Shown here one piece after another: positions 56,397 to 64,000 of a stretch of 64,000 nt of DNA (position 1 is the stretch's first letter; each line of letters starts with the position of its first letter). This DNA is from Flavisericum labens. Its GTDB lineage: Bacteria > Bacteroidota > Bacteroidia > Flavobacteriales > Flavobacteriaceae. A program made the translations under genes and the position numbers. The notes under the pieces are model-generated. The model saw only the letters and a program-made list of their open reading frames with translations. It was not told where the DNA came from and searched no databases. The stretch spans positions 595,328 through 659,327 of the forward strand of contig NZ_JBJJBQ010000002.1 of the NCBI RefSeq assembly GCF_045446075.1, given 5' to 3'.

Positions 56397-56765
56397 TTAA
56401 GCTTCCAGTTTGTTTAGTCTAGCCTCTAATAGAGCGACAGATTTGTCTAACTTTTCAATTTTTTCATTTAGAGCTTTAATTTCATCTAGGTGTGCAACGT
56501 TTATTTTTTTGTAGAATTTAACAACTAATTCTTCAATTTTTTGGTCAAGTTCTTCTTTGAGCTCATGAGTTTTTAAAAATATTTTATCCATAAACTCTAG
56601 TTCATTGCCGTTTTCATCCAATTGCGGTTCTGCCATTGCTTTATTGATGTTTTCTTTGCCTTTTTCGGAATACTCATTTAGTTTTTCCAAAAATTTAGTG
56701 TCTCTAGCTAAAACATAAATGCTAGAACTTAAAGTAAGTAATTCTATTATGGTTTTAGTTTTCAT
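56397..56765 (-). CDS. Phasin-like small coiled-coil protein
   Basis: 122 residues. A short hydrophobic N-terminal stretch (IIELLTLSSSIYVLA) is followed by an acidic linker and two long amphipathic helices ending in a heptad-type coiled coil (IKALNEKIEKLDKSVALLEA). The layout resembles phasin or polyhydroxyalkanoate-granule-associated proteins, but membership is uncertain. It is the first gene of an operon with the ABC1 kinase, 4 nt apart, and may recruit or regulate that kinase at the membrane; this is inference. Confidence 0.7.
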   Translation of the reverse strand: MKTKTIIELLTLSSSIYVLARDTKFLEKLNEYSEKGKENINKAMAEPQLDENGNELEFMDKIFLKTHELKEELDQKIEELVVKFYKKINVAHLDEIKALNEKIEKLDKSVALLEARLNKLEA

Positions 56766-56874
56766 GTCTTTATTTTTTAGTTGTCATGCCCAAAAAAGAA
56801 TGGTATTTATATTTGATATTTGCACCAATAGTAAAACAGGCTAGAGGCTTTGTAGATATAACTTGTTTCAATAT

Positions 56875-56918
56875 TAAAAGTATTAACAATTTCCTTTATT
56901 TAACATGATTTTTATCAT
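56875..56918 (-). promoter_or_regulatory. CRP/FNR-like promoter for the phasin-like/ABC1 operon
   Basis: The dyad ATGAT-TTTT-ATCAT (56905-56918) is followed on the minus strand by exactly 22 nt and TACTTTTA (56882 to 56875). The same dyad serves the divergent CBS gene. Confidence 0.5.
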
Positions 56919-56948
56919 GTTAAATTTGAGCTTAATGATTTAATTTTA
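56905..56948 (+). promoter_or_regulatory. CRP/FNR-like promoter for the CBS-pair gene
   Basis: The dyad is extended here to a perfect 11-bp inverted repeat (TTTAACATGAT / ATCATGTTAAA, 56899-56924). From the core end at 56918, 22 nt lead to TAATTTTA (56941-56948); the ATG is at 56979. An alternative -7 box TAAATTTG at 56921-56928 overlaps the dyad arm. Confidence 0.55.
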
Positions 56949-56978
56949 AGGTGTTTGATAGACAAAAATATTTACGCC

Positions 56979-57386
56979 ATGAAAACCAACTCGATAACAT
57001 CAGTAATGACAAAAGATGTAGTTACAGTGTCACCTAATCAAAATCTGTTGGATGTAAAGCATATTTATGAGAAAAAGAAATGGCATCACCACATTCCTGT
57101 TTTAGAAAATGAGAAATTAGTAGGTATGGTTAGTTTAATAGACTTTATGTATAATATTGTTGGCGCAGGAATTAATGATGATAATGAGGTTTATAAAAAA
57201 CTTAAGGTTAAGGATATTATGACCACAAAACCATTCTATTTAACCACGAGCTCCAGTATTAATGATGCAGCAAAAGTTTTATCTACAGAATATTATCATG
57301 CGATTCCTATTTTGGAGGCTGATAAATTAGTTGGTATTGTTTCTACAGCAGATATTATTAATTATTACTTGAAGAAAGCCGTTTAA
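56979..57386 (+). CDS. CBS-pair domain protein
   Basis: 135 residues from ATG 56979 (MKTNSITSVMTKDVVTV); an upstream TTG start is unlikely. Two CBS domains make up the whole protein: about 8-65 (MTKDVVTVSPNQNLLDV, HHIPVLENEKLVGMVSLIDF) and about 75-133 (IMTTKPFYLTTSSSINDA, HAIPILEADKLVGIVSTADI). Such stand-alone CBS pairs bind adenine nucleotides and sense energy state; the partner here is unknown. It is monocistronic and shares its dyad with the divergent phasin-like/ABC1 operon. Confidence 0.9.
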   Translation: MKTNSITSVMTKDVVTVSPNQNLLDVKHIYEKKKWHHHIPVLENEKLVGMVSLIDFMYNIVGAGINDDNEVYKKLKVKDIMTTKPFYLTTSSSINDAAKVLSTEYYHAIPILEADKLVGIVSTADIINYYLKKAV

Positions 57387-57442
57387 TTGTACAAAGCAAT
57401 ATGGCAGATAAAGGGATATGGTAATATAAACTAGAAGTAAAT

Positions 57443-58132
57443 TTAATTTACCGCATCTTTTAATACAGACCACACATTTTCGGCTACAACTTTATGTCCT
57501 TCGGCCGTTGGATGAATACCGTCGTTCTGATTCAGCTCTGGAATTCCTGCGACATCTTTGAGTAGAAAAGGAATAAGCTTCAAGTTATTTTTTTCGGCAA
57601 GTTCAGGAAAAATATTCTTGAATTCAGAAGTATATTCCAACCCTAAATTAGGGGGGATTTGCATACCAGCCAAAATTATTTGGGTTTCAGGATTTTCCTC
57701 TTTCACAAAGTTTATAATGGCCTGCAAGTTTTTCTTGGTCTCGCTCAATGGCACACCTCGTAACCCGTCGTTAGCACCAAGTTCCAATACAATAATATCA
57801 ACCTTTTGGTTCAGTATCCAATCAACTCTATTCTTGCCGCTGGCAGAGGTTTCTCCGCTTAAACCTGCGTTCACCACTTGATGTGGTAAATTTAACGAAT
57901 CTATTTTTTCCTGTATTAAGGCAGGGAAGGCTTCTTCTGTATCTAATCCCATTCCTGCAGTTAAACTGTCACCAAAAAACAAAATAATCTTGTCTTTAGA
58001 GGCTGTAGCTTGCCCAACTTCGTTAACTTCGGTATTATCTTCGGCTCTTTCAGTTGTTTTATTGTTTGTTTCTTTACATGAAACAGTGATGGTTATCAAT
58101 AAAAAATAACAAAACATTAACAGGTTTCGCAT
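57443..58132 (-). CDS. SGNH-fold esterase/lipase (TesA-like), lipoprotein
   Basis: 229 residues from ATG 58132, chosen because MRNLLMFCYFLLITITVSC is a complete type II signal peptide; ATGs up to 17 codons earlier are open. SGNH blocks are all present: FFGDSLTAGMG (Ser), AGLSGETSASG (Gly), ELGANDGLRG (Asn) and DGIHPTAEGH (Asp/His). It is an arylesterase or lysophospholipase acting outside the cytoplasm. It is divergent from the YbbA/YbbP genes, the same arrangement as tesA-ybbA-ybbP in Escherichia coli, which supports a shared lipid-related role. Confidence 0.9.
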   Translation of the reverse strand: MRNLLMFCYFLLITITVSCKETNNKTTERAEDNTEVNEVGQATASKDKIILFFGDSLTAGMGLDTEEAFPALIQEKIDSLNLPHQVVNAGLSGETSASGKNRVDWILNQKVDIIVLELGANDGLRGVPLSETKKNLQAIINFVKEENPETQIILAGMQIPPNLGLEYTSEFKNIFPELAEKNNLKLIPFLLKDVAGIPELNQNDGIHPTAEGHKVVAENVWSVLKDAVN

Positions 58133-58205
58133 GGCATAAAAATTCATTTTTGAAATCATTTTTTTAATTTGTCGAAAATCCAAAACATCCTCTTAAAAAA
58201 CGCTG

Positions 58206-58892
58206 ATGGTAAATATATTAAACGTTACAAACTTAGAGAAAAGTTATTTTAGTGGTTCAAAAAAACTCACTATTCTCAAGGATATTAATTTTTCTATTGA
58301 AGCACAAGACACTTTTGCAATTGTGGGGCCATCGGGCAGTGGCAAGACTACATTATTGGGCATTTGTGCTAGTTTGGACCAACCAGATTCTGGCACTGTT
58401 GAACTATGTAATACCAAGACAAGCACCCTTAATGAGGATGAACGTGCTCAGCTTCGAAACCAAAAAGTTGGTTTTATTTTTCAGGACTTTCAATTGCTGC
58501 CAACACTTACGGCCTTAGAAAATGTGGCTGTTCCGCTTGAATTACAAGGAGACAAACAAGCCACTTTAAAAGCTACTACGCTTTTAGTAAAGGTTGGTTT
58601 GGCAGACCGATTGCACCATTATCCTTCACAATTATCTGGTGGAGAACAACAACGAGTGGCTCTGGCAAGAGCTTTTTCCAATAATCCAAGAATACTTTTT
58701 GCTGACGAACCTACAGGAAACCTAGACGCCGAAACAGGAGAAAAGGTTGAACGTTTGCTATTCGACCTTAATAAAGAATTAGGTACTACGCTCATTATAG
58801 TAACGCACGATATTGAATTAGCGAAAAAGGCCAAACACATGATTAAACTGAAGGGTGGACGTATTGTTGAAAATACAAAACTGGCCCAATGA
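58206..58892 (+). CDS. YbbA/LolD-like ABC transporter ATP-binding protein
   Basis: 228 residues. Walker A GPSGSGKTTLLGI, Q-loop FIFQDFQLLPTL, signature LSGGEQQRVALARAF and Walker B ILFADEPTGNLDAETG are typical of the MacB/LolD/YbbA (type VII) branch. The stop overlaps the start of the permease gene by 4 nt (ATGA), so the two are translationally coupled. Divergent from the TesA-like gene. The substrate is unknown; members act as mechanotransmitters or lipid extractors rather than classical exporters. Confidence 0.92.
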   Translation: MVNILNVTNLEKSYFSGSKKLTILKDINFSIEAQDTFAIVGPSGSGKTTLLGICASLDQPDSGTVELCNTKTSTLNEDERAQLRNQKVGFIFQDFQLLPTLTALENVAVPLELQGDKQATLKATTLLVKVGLADRLHHYPSQLSGGEQQRVALARAFSNNPRILFADEPTGNLDAETGEKVERLLFDLNKELGTTLIIVTHDIELAKKAKHMIKLKGGRIVENTKLAQ

Positions 58893-61438
58893 CACAACAA
58901 ACATTTGATTCTAAAGTTGGTTTTGGCTGGATATTAAAAATGGCTTGTCGGGACGGCAAGTCAAGCTGGAAAAAATTAACACTTTTTATAGCCTCAATTG
59001 TACTTGGCATTGCTGCCGTGGTATCTATACAGTCTTTTAGTCAAAATTTGAAGGAAAACATTAAGCTCCAGTCAAAATCTTTAATGGGAAGTGACTATAA
59101 GATAGATAGCAACAAGCCACCTAATGAAGTTGTTTTGGCTATAATGGACTCTTTAGGAGGGCCAGATGCTCGTGAAATTAATTTTCCATCCATGGTAGCA
59201 TTTCCTAGGCAAGGGGCTACTAAATTTGTGCGTATACGTGGTATTGAAGGCGGTTTTCCCTTTTATGGGGCTTTGGAAACTGAACCACTAGAAGCCGCTA
59301 AAAATTATCAGGAAAAAGAAACGGCATTGGTTGATGCCACCGTTATGCTTCAATTTTCATTGAAATTAGGAGATTCCATAAAAATAGGAAAAACAACACT
59401 GCCAATTGGTGGTGCTTTAAAATCTGCACCAGGCAGCTCTTCATTTTTCAATAGCATGGCTCCGCCTGTAATTATTCCTTATGACTATATTGAAGCATCT
59501 GGACTTGTACAAACAGGAAGTCGATTGGATTACGAGTTTTATTTTGTTGCAAAATCAAATACGAATTTAAAACTTTTAGACGATGCGATAGACGATAGAC
59601 TAGATGCCAACGATGCCGATTTGGATGTGCATACCAGTACCAGTTCTCGACTGGGAAGGCGTTATGATAATTTTGGTAAATTCCTCAACCTAGTGGGGTT
59701 TGTAGCTTTACTTTTAGGCTGTGTGGGCATAGCTAGTGCTGTTCATATTTATATTAAAGAAAAACTACGCTCTGTTGCTATTTTAAAGTGTCTTGGAGCG
59801 AGCAAAATACAAACGTTTTTTATTTATCTCATTCAAATTGCTTTTATAGGCTTAATAGGAGGTATTTTAGGGACTTTAGTTGGTGTGTTTTTACAACAAT
59901 TTTTTCCTGTATTACTCGAGGGGTTATTACCAATAAATGTTCAAATAAGTCTCGTCCCCCAGGCTATTTTAGTGGGAGTCTTATTAGGAGTGTTCATGTC
60001 TATTTTGTTTGCTTTATATCCATTAATCGGCACAATCTATATTTCACCATTACGAGCCCTTCGCATTCAAGAAGAGACGAGCTCTAAATCATTAAAATCC
60101 GGTCTATTCGTGTTGGTCATTATATTTACTTTTATTCTTTTATTTGCGTTTTGGCTGTTGAAAGACATCGAATATGCATTGGCATTTTTAGTCGGTATTA
60201 TTGTAACCTTTTCCATCTTAGGAGGGGTTGCTCATGGTTTTATGAGAGCCATAAAAAAATTCTTTCCATATTCTTGGGGTTTTGTGGCACGTACTAGCTT
60301 ACTTAATTTATTCCGTCCTAAAAATCAAACATTAATTTTAGTAGTAACCATTGGTGTAGGTACATTTTTAATTAGCACCTTATATTTTAGTAAAAACCTT
60401 TTGCTTTCCCAAGCTTCATTTGAAGCTAAAACAAATAGCGCCAACATGATATTGCTCGATATTCAAAATAACCAAACTAATGGCGTTGAAGCAACAATAA
60501 CCAATGAATCTTACCCCGTAATTGACAATATTCCAATTGTGACCATGCGTGTTCATAGTATTAAGGGCAAAACGGTCAATGAAATACGTAATGATTCAAC
60601 AATAAGAATAAGCGGGCGGATATTAAACCATGAGTATAGGACCACCTATCGCGATTCGCTTTTATCCTCCGAAACCATACAACAAGGTGAGTTCACTCAA
60701 TTTGTAACCAATTCAGATTTAGTACCTATTTCTATAAGTGATAATTTTGCAAGAGATGCTAAAGTGACTTTGGATGATAAAATCACGTTTAATGTTCAAG
60801 GGGTATTAATAAACACAAAAGTAGGAAGCGTAAGGGAAGTGGACTGGGGGCGTCCGCAGTTGAATTTTAACATTGTCTTTCCTAAAGGGGTGTTGGAAAA
60901 GGCACCACAATTTAGGGTTATATCAACTCGTGTTCCGAATGAGGAGGAATCAGCTGGTTTACAACAAAAATTGGTTAATAAATTTCCGAACATTTCCATA
61001 TTAGATTTACGCCAGATTCTAAATGTTGTAGAAAAACTTCTTGATAAAATAGGTTGGATTATCAACTTTATGGCATTTTTCAGTATCCTAACAGGTGTTA
61101 TTGTACTCATAGGTGCGGTGCGTACCAGTAAACACCAGCGTATTAAGGAAAGTGTACTGCTAAGAACACTGGGAGCAAAAAGCAACCAAATACTTAAAAT
61201 AATAGCTTTAGAATATATGTTTTTAGGAATTATTGGGAGTTTAACCGGTATTTTACTTTCATTACTTGGTAGCCAATTGATAGGCTTATGGATGTTTGAA
61301 ACCCCTTTTACACCGTCAATAGTTCCGTTTGTTGTAATCTTTCCTTTTATTACGATTTTGGTTCTTGTTATAGGGATCTACAATAGTAGGAGCGTTATTA
61401 AAAATTCGCCATTGGAAGTTTTGAGAAAAGAAGCTTAA
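58889..61438 (+). CDS. YbbP-like FtsX-domain ABC permease
   Basis: 849 residues. An N-terminal helix (about 30-50) is followed by a large periplasmic domain, then an FtsX-type block of three helices (about 265-400), helices near 405-460, a second periplasmic domain (about 490-700) and a second FtsX block (about 715-845), ending SRSVIKNSPLEVLRKEA. This ten-helix layout with duplicated FtsX cores is that of YbbP. ISPLRALRIQEE is the first-copy equivalent of the C-terminal coupling motif. It forms a complex with the overlapping ATPase gene product. Confidence 0.9.
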   Translation: MTQQTFDSKVGFGWILKMACRDGKSSWKKLTLFIASIVLGIAAVVSIQSFSQNLKENIKLQSKSLMGSDYKIDSNKPPNEVVLAIMDSLGGPDAREINFPSMVAFPRQGATKFVRIRGIEGGFPFYGALETEPLEAAKNYQEKETALVDATVMLQFSLKLGDSIKIGKTTLPIGGALKSAPGSSSFFNSMAPPVIIPYDYIEASGLVQTGSRLDYEFYFVAKSNTNLKLLDDAIDDRLDANDADLDVHTSTSSRLGRRYDNFGKFLNLVGFVALLLGCVGIASAVHIYIKEKLRSVAILKCLGASKIQTFFIYLIQIAFIGLIGGILGTLVGVFLQQFFPVLLEGLLPINVQISLVPQAILVGVLLGVFMSILFALYPLIGTIYISPLRALRIQEETSSKSLKSGLFVLVIIFTFILLFAFWLLKDIEYALAFLVGIIVTFSILGGVAHGFMRAIKKFFPYSWGFVARTSLLNLFRPKNQTLILVVTIGVGTFLISTLYFSKNLLLSQASFEAKTNSANMILLDIQNNQTNGVEATITNESYPVIDNIPIVTMRVHSIKGKTVNEIRNDSTIRISGRILNHEYRTTYRDSLLSSETIQQGEFTQFVTNSDLVPISISDNFARDAKVTLDDKITFNVQGVLINTKVGSVREVDWGRPQLNFNIVFPKGVLEKAPQFRVISTRVPNEEESAGLQQKLVNKFPNISILDLRQILNVVEKLLDKIGWIINFMAFFSILTGVIVLIGAVRTSKHQRIKESVLLRTLGAKSNQILKIIALEYMFLGIIGSLTGILLSLLGSQLIGLWMFETPFTPSIVPFVVIFPFITILVLVIGIYNSRSVIKNSPLEVLRKEA

Positions 61439-61568
61439 TAGAAATAAAAGGCTATCTGGAAATTAAAAGAGAGTAATTTTAATTGCTTGAATCTTAAAGT
61501 TATTGACCTAGACTATAATATCTCTAATCTCTATTAATTAATATTGGATTAATTCTGTTTATAGGGAT

Positions 61569-61612
61569 ATGATAAATATCATTTTAAAAATGGTAACTGA
61601 AGCCTAACTTTA
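61569..61612 (+). promoter_or_regulatory. CRP/FNR-like promoter for the universal stress protein gene
   Basis: ATGATAAATATCAT (61569-61582), a 22-nt spacer and TAACTTTA (61605-61612); the ATG is at 61632. Both the dyad core and the -7 box match the Mla promoter. Confidence 0.6.
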
Positions 61613-61631
61613 TTCAGTTAAAGAAAAAAAT

Positions 61632-62522
61632 ATGAAAACTATACTATATGCCACAGATTGTACGGATAATGATGCTTCATCGTTGAGGTTTGTTTACCGT
61701 TTTAGCTCTATTATGAAAGCAGATTTGCATGTTCTACATGTATATGAATTTCCTCCCATATCATTTTCATCAATAAAACCAGTAGAATCCCTAAAAAAAA
61801 GAATGCATAATGAACAGATGGATTTGGTGGACAAATATTGCAAGGTTAATTTAAAAAATGAATTCCAACAAAAGTCAATCACTACACACGTGGTTGAAAG
61901 CAATTCTATATCGGATAGTATTTTGCGACTTTCTAAAACACTAAACCCCGATTTAATTATTATCGGCATGAAAGATAGCTATAGTGCACGTGGGTATTTT
62001 TCCGGTAATATTGCTAATGCGCTACTAGATGATATAGAAATACCGCAATTAATAGTACCAAATAGAATGACTTATAACACGATTTCAACTATAGTTTATG
62101 CTACAGATTTTGAGGAATATGATATTTTATCACTAAAGAAACTTGTGGAAATAGCAAAACCGTTTTCGGCATTAATAGAAGTTATACATGTTTATAAAAC
62201 TTATGAGTACCCAGCGAAATTACTAATGAAACAATTTAAGGATAGAGTTTCGAAACAGTTGACCTATTCTGAAATAACATTTAAAACCATAGCGTCGACT
62301 AAAATAAAATCTGGGTTATTAAATATTGTAAATGAAGAAAATGCAAGTATGCTAGCTATGTTGGAGCGCAAACGCGATTTGAATCTTACCAATTTATTTT
62401 ACAAAGATTTGGTAAAAGATATGGAATCCGATATTTCTATTCCTTTGCTAGTTTTTAAAAAGCCTAGTGTAAAGTCTGGAAATTTGACTTTTTCGATTGA
62501 TGATGGAGTAAAGATGTATTAG
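61632..62522 (+). CDS. Double universal stress protein (UspA-like)
   Basis: 296 residues with two Usp domains: about 1-145 (TILYATDCTDNDASSLRFVY, LHVLHVYEFP, PDLIIIGMKDSYSARG) and about 150-280 (STIVYATDFEEYDILSLKKL, IEVIHVYKTYE, ENASMLAMLERKRDL). The ATP-binding Gly motif is imperfect in the first domain and absent in the second, so nucleotide binding is doubtful. It is cytoplasmic and monocistronic, behind a CRP/FNR-like promoter, which fits induction under oxygen or redox stress, as known for Usp genes in other bacteria. Confidence 0.9.
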   Translation: MKTILYATDCTDNDASSLRFVYRFSSIMKADLHVLHVYEFPPISFSSIKPVESLKKRMHNEQMDLVDKYCKVNLKNEFQQKSITTHVVESNSISDSILRLSKTLNPDLIIIGMKDSYSARGYFSGNIANALLDDIEIPQLIVPNRMTYNTISTIVYATDFEEYDILSLKKLVEIAKPFSALIEVIHVYKTYEYPAKLLMKQFKDRVSKQLTYSEITFKTIASTKIKSGLLNIVNEENASMLAMLERKRDLNLTNLFYKDLVKDMESDISIPLLVFKKPSVKSGNLTFSIDDGVKMY

Positions 62523-63319
62523 ATGTCATATATTATAGAATAACTGCAACAAATACTACCTGTTTTTAGTTTAACTTGGTCAGCCCTAATTGAGTTATGG
62601 ACTTACTATATTAGACTGGACATTATGTTGCGAGATTTAGAGTTACATAAATTAACTTTGAATCATTGTATCTTCTTTATTGTTTTTAGATGCCGCTTCA
62701 GTCACTTCAAATAAATGCGTGCCATCTTCTGCAGTGACAGGAGAACATGTTTTTTTTAATGGTCTCATACATCCCATCATAATAGGGCATATAGTTGCCT
62801 TTTAAATAGCGTTATTGTAATTTTTGGTTTTAAAGAAGTTGTGTCTTTATTAAGCACCTCGCGTTTTCTAAAAGTTTAAATAGTTGAACCAATGGATAAG
62901 GGTTTCTTTTTACTCCGTTGGCTATCAGGAACAAAAATTGGGGTGCCTGTCTGTCTGTTACAGACATGGTTTTTGATTTAAACCAATTTATATCTTCGAT
63001 AGGTGTAATGGGCTAATCACCTTTTTTATTTTATTGCATACAATAATGATTAATCTTATTGCCTTATTATAAGTCACTTACAACTAAAATTTTTAGTATT
63101 TAACCTTAATGGGATTATAAGGTCTTTCATCGACTTTATTTGTGCTTTGCCTTCAATATAACTACTTTAATTGTATGTTCCATCTTTCGATTTTTAAAGT
63201 GCATTAATTGTAAGTTAAAATTCATGACCTAACCGCTTAGGGTACTCCAATATTTAGAGATTTATATTAAATATAGGAGATACATATGTATATGTTATGT
63301 TAATATGTGATATGGGCGA
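62523..63319. other. Long gap of about 800 bases between Usp and adhesin genes
   Basis: No intact gene is visible. It holds the probable minus-strand gene remnant (62652-63012). The last 300 bases are AT-rich, with no TANNTTTG box at a convincing distance from the adhesin start, no T-run terminator and no repeat of the ATGAT-N4-ATCAT dyad. Confidence 0.6.
62652..63012 (-). pseudogene. Probable decayed protein-coding gene, family not recognised
   Basis: On the minus strand a 60-residue open stretch (63012 to 62830, preceded by a TAG) contains SVTDRQAPQFLFLIANGVKR and NPYPLVQLFKLLENA, which read like real protein. A further stretch (62780 to 62652) encodes 42 residues ending VTAEDGTHLFEVTEAASKNN and then KEDTMIQS. 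Just before it, in another frame, YMPYYDGMYETIKK runs into a run of eight A where a one-base shift would join the two. Several shifts and stops would be needed to join all parts, so I call it a remnant. I cannot name the family, and the reading may be chance in part. Confidence 0.35.
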
Positions 63320-64000
63320 TGAAAAAAAATTACATTTACATGTTTCTTTGTGTTCTAGGCACTCTATTATTATCCAGTACTTTATTGGCTAATAATATTT
63401 ACTTAGATCGAAATCCTGTATCTTCAAATTACTATAGCCCCTACTATGGTTTAATATCTGATTATGTTAAAGTGTTTGGTGTTGGTAATGCCTATAATCT
63501 AAAAGCGGAATTCATAAGCTCTAATGTGCTTATTGTTATAGACAATCCTGCTTCTGATTTAACTGTTGAATGTGATGGCTCCGGAAATGCATCTGAACTT
63601 AATAATTGGTTAAGCTCTAATGGTGGTGCAACTCATTCTAGTGGTTGTGCTGGTATAGTAACATGGTCTAATGACTATGACCCCATAACAAATCCTGTTA
63701 ATGATGATTGTGGTACAACAGGCTCAGTAACAGTAACCTTTACTGCTACTGATACTTGTGGAGATCCTTTTTCTGCTAATACGACAGCTACTTTTACAAT
63801 TCAAGATACCACAGACCCTAGCATAGATACCGCTGCATCTGACCAAACTGTTGAATGTGATGGTGCCGGTAATGGAACTGCTCTTACTGCATGGTTAAAT
63901 TCTAATGGCGGCGCTGCTGCCTTGGATACTTGTAGTAATGTAACTTGGTCAAATAACTTTACTGCACTTTCTGACCTTTGTGGAGGAACGGGTTCGGCGA
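63320..64000 (+). CDS. Large HYR-like repeat adhesin, 3'-truncated by the window end
   Basis: The frame opens at ATG 63320 (MKKNYIYMFLCVLGTLLL, signal peptide ending LANN) and stays open to the last base, 227 codons. After about 75 residues of unique sequence come Cys-rich repeats with a period of 285 nt (95 residues): TVECDGSGNASELNNWL and TVECDGAGNGTALTAWL mark successive units, each with NGGA, C..VTWSN and CG.TGS. This is the HYR-like repeat found in very large T9SS-exported adhesins of Flavobacteriaceae, which usually end in a gliding-motility-type C-terminal domain, here outside the window. Likely cell-surface adhesion. Confidence 0.85.

Noticed and set aside
60796..61185. 129-codon minus-strand frame inside the YbbP-like gene
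   Set aside because: It is antisense to a conserved FtsX-type permease and shows no family features.
63546..64000. Repeated DNA at the right edge as a CRISPR or satellite array
   Set aside because: The 285-nt period keeps an open reading frame and encodes HYR-like protein repeats.

Overview
The window comes from a marine-type member of the Flavobacteriaceae (Bacteroidota). The DNA is AT-rich, promoters carry the TANNTTTG-type -7 box of this phylum, secreted enzymes end in type IX secretion (T9SS) sorting domains, and there are two SusC/SusD pairs. I see no rRNA, tRNA, CRISPR array or insertion sequence.

About 1-43.2 kb is a large polysaccharide utilization locus (PUL). It opens inside a SusC gene, followed by SusD, two fasciclin-domain lipoproteins and a second SusC/SusD pair (1-12.4 kb). 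Next come secreted pectin-type lyases: one PL1-like protein and two PL9-like proteins (12.6-18.9 kb). A minus-strand operon carries a sulfatase, a five-bladed propeller hydrolase and L-rhamnose mutarotase (19.0-21.7 kb). Divergent from it runs PL22, GH106 and GH105 (21.9-27.0 kb), then GH43, GH115, GH2 and an esterase-GH43 fusion (27.1-36.5 kb). The PUL closes with an 1111-residue modular secreted protein of unknown function and a PL4 rhamnogalacturonan lyase that shares its N-terminal module (36.7-43.2 kb). The gene set fits a rhamnogalacturonan-I-like backbone with galactan or arabinogalactan side chains, glucuronate caps, and sulfate or acyl esters.

From 51.0 down to 43.3 kb a minus-strand operon encodes cytoplasmic L-rhamnose catabolism: bifunctional aldolase/dehydrogenase, isomerase, FGGY kinase, a second two-domain class II aldolase, and an NCS1-type permease. 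Released rhamnose would thus feed straight into central metabolism.

From 51.3 to 62.5 kb lie housekeeping and stress genes: an MlaEFD-type lipid ABC transporter, coiled-coil proteins, an ABC1/UbiB-like kinase, a CBS-pair protein, a TesA-like esterase divergent from a YbbA/YbbP-type ABC transporter, and a double Usp protein. A roughly 0.8 kb gap holds what looks like a decayed gene. The window ends inside a large repeat adhesin.

Two unlisted regulatory patterns stand out. First, four PUL and rhamnose promoters each carry an 18-bp direct-repeat site of the form CAG-N7-CAGGAT-RS exactly 19 nt upstream of the -7 box. Second, five promoters in the 53.8-61.6 kb region each carry ATGAT-N4-ATCAT (one with a mismatch) exactly 22 nt upstream of the -7 box, the layout expected of a CRP/FNR-family activator. 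No candidate regulator gene lies in the window.
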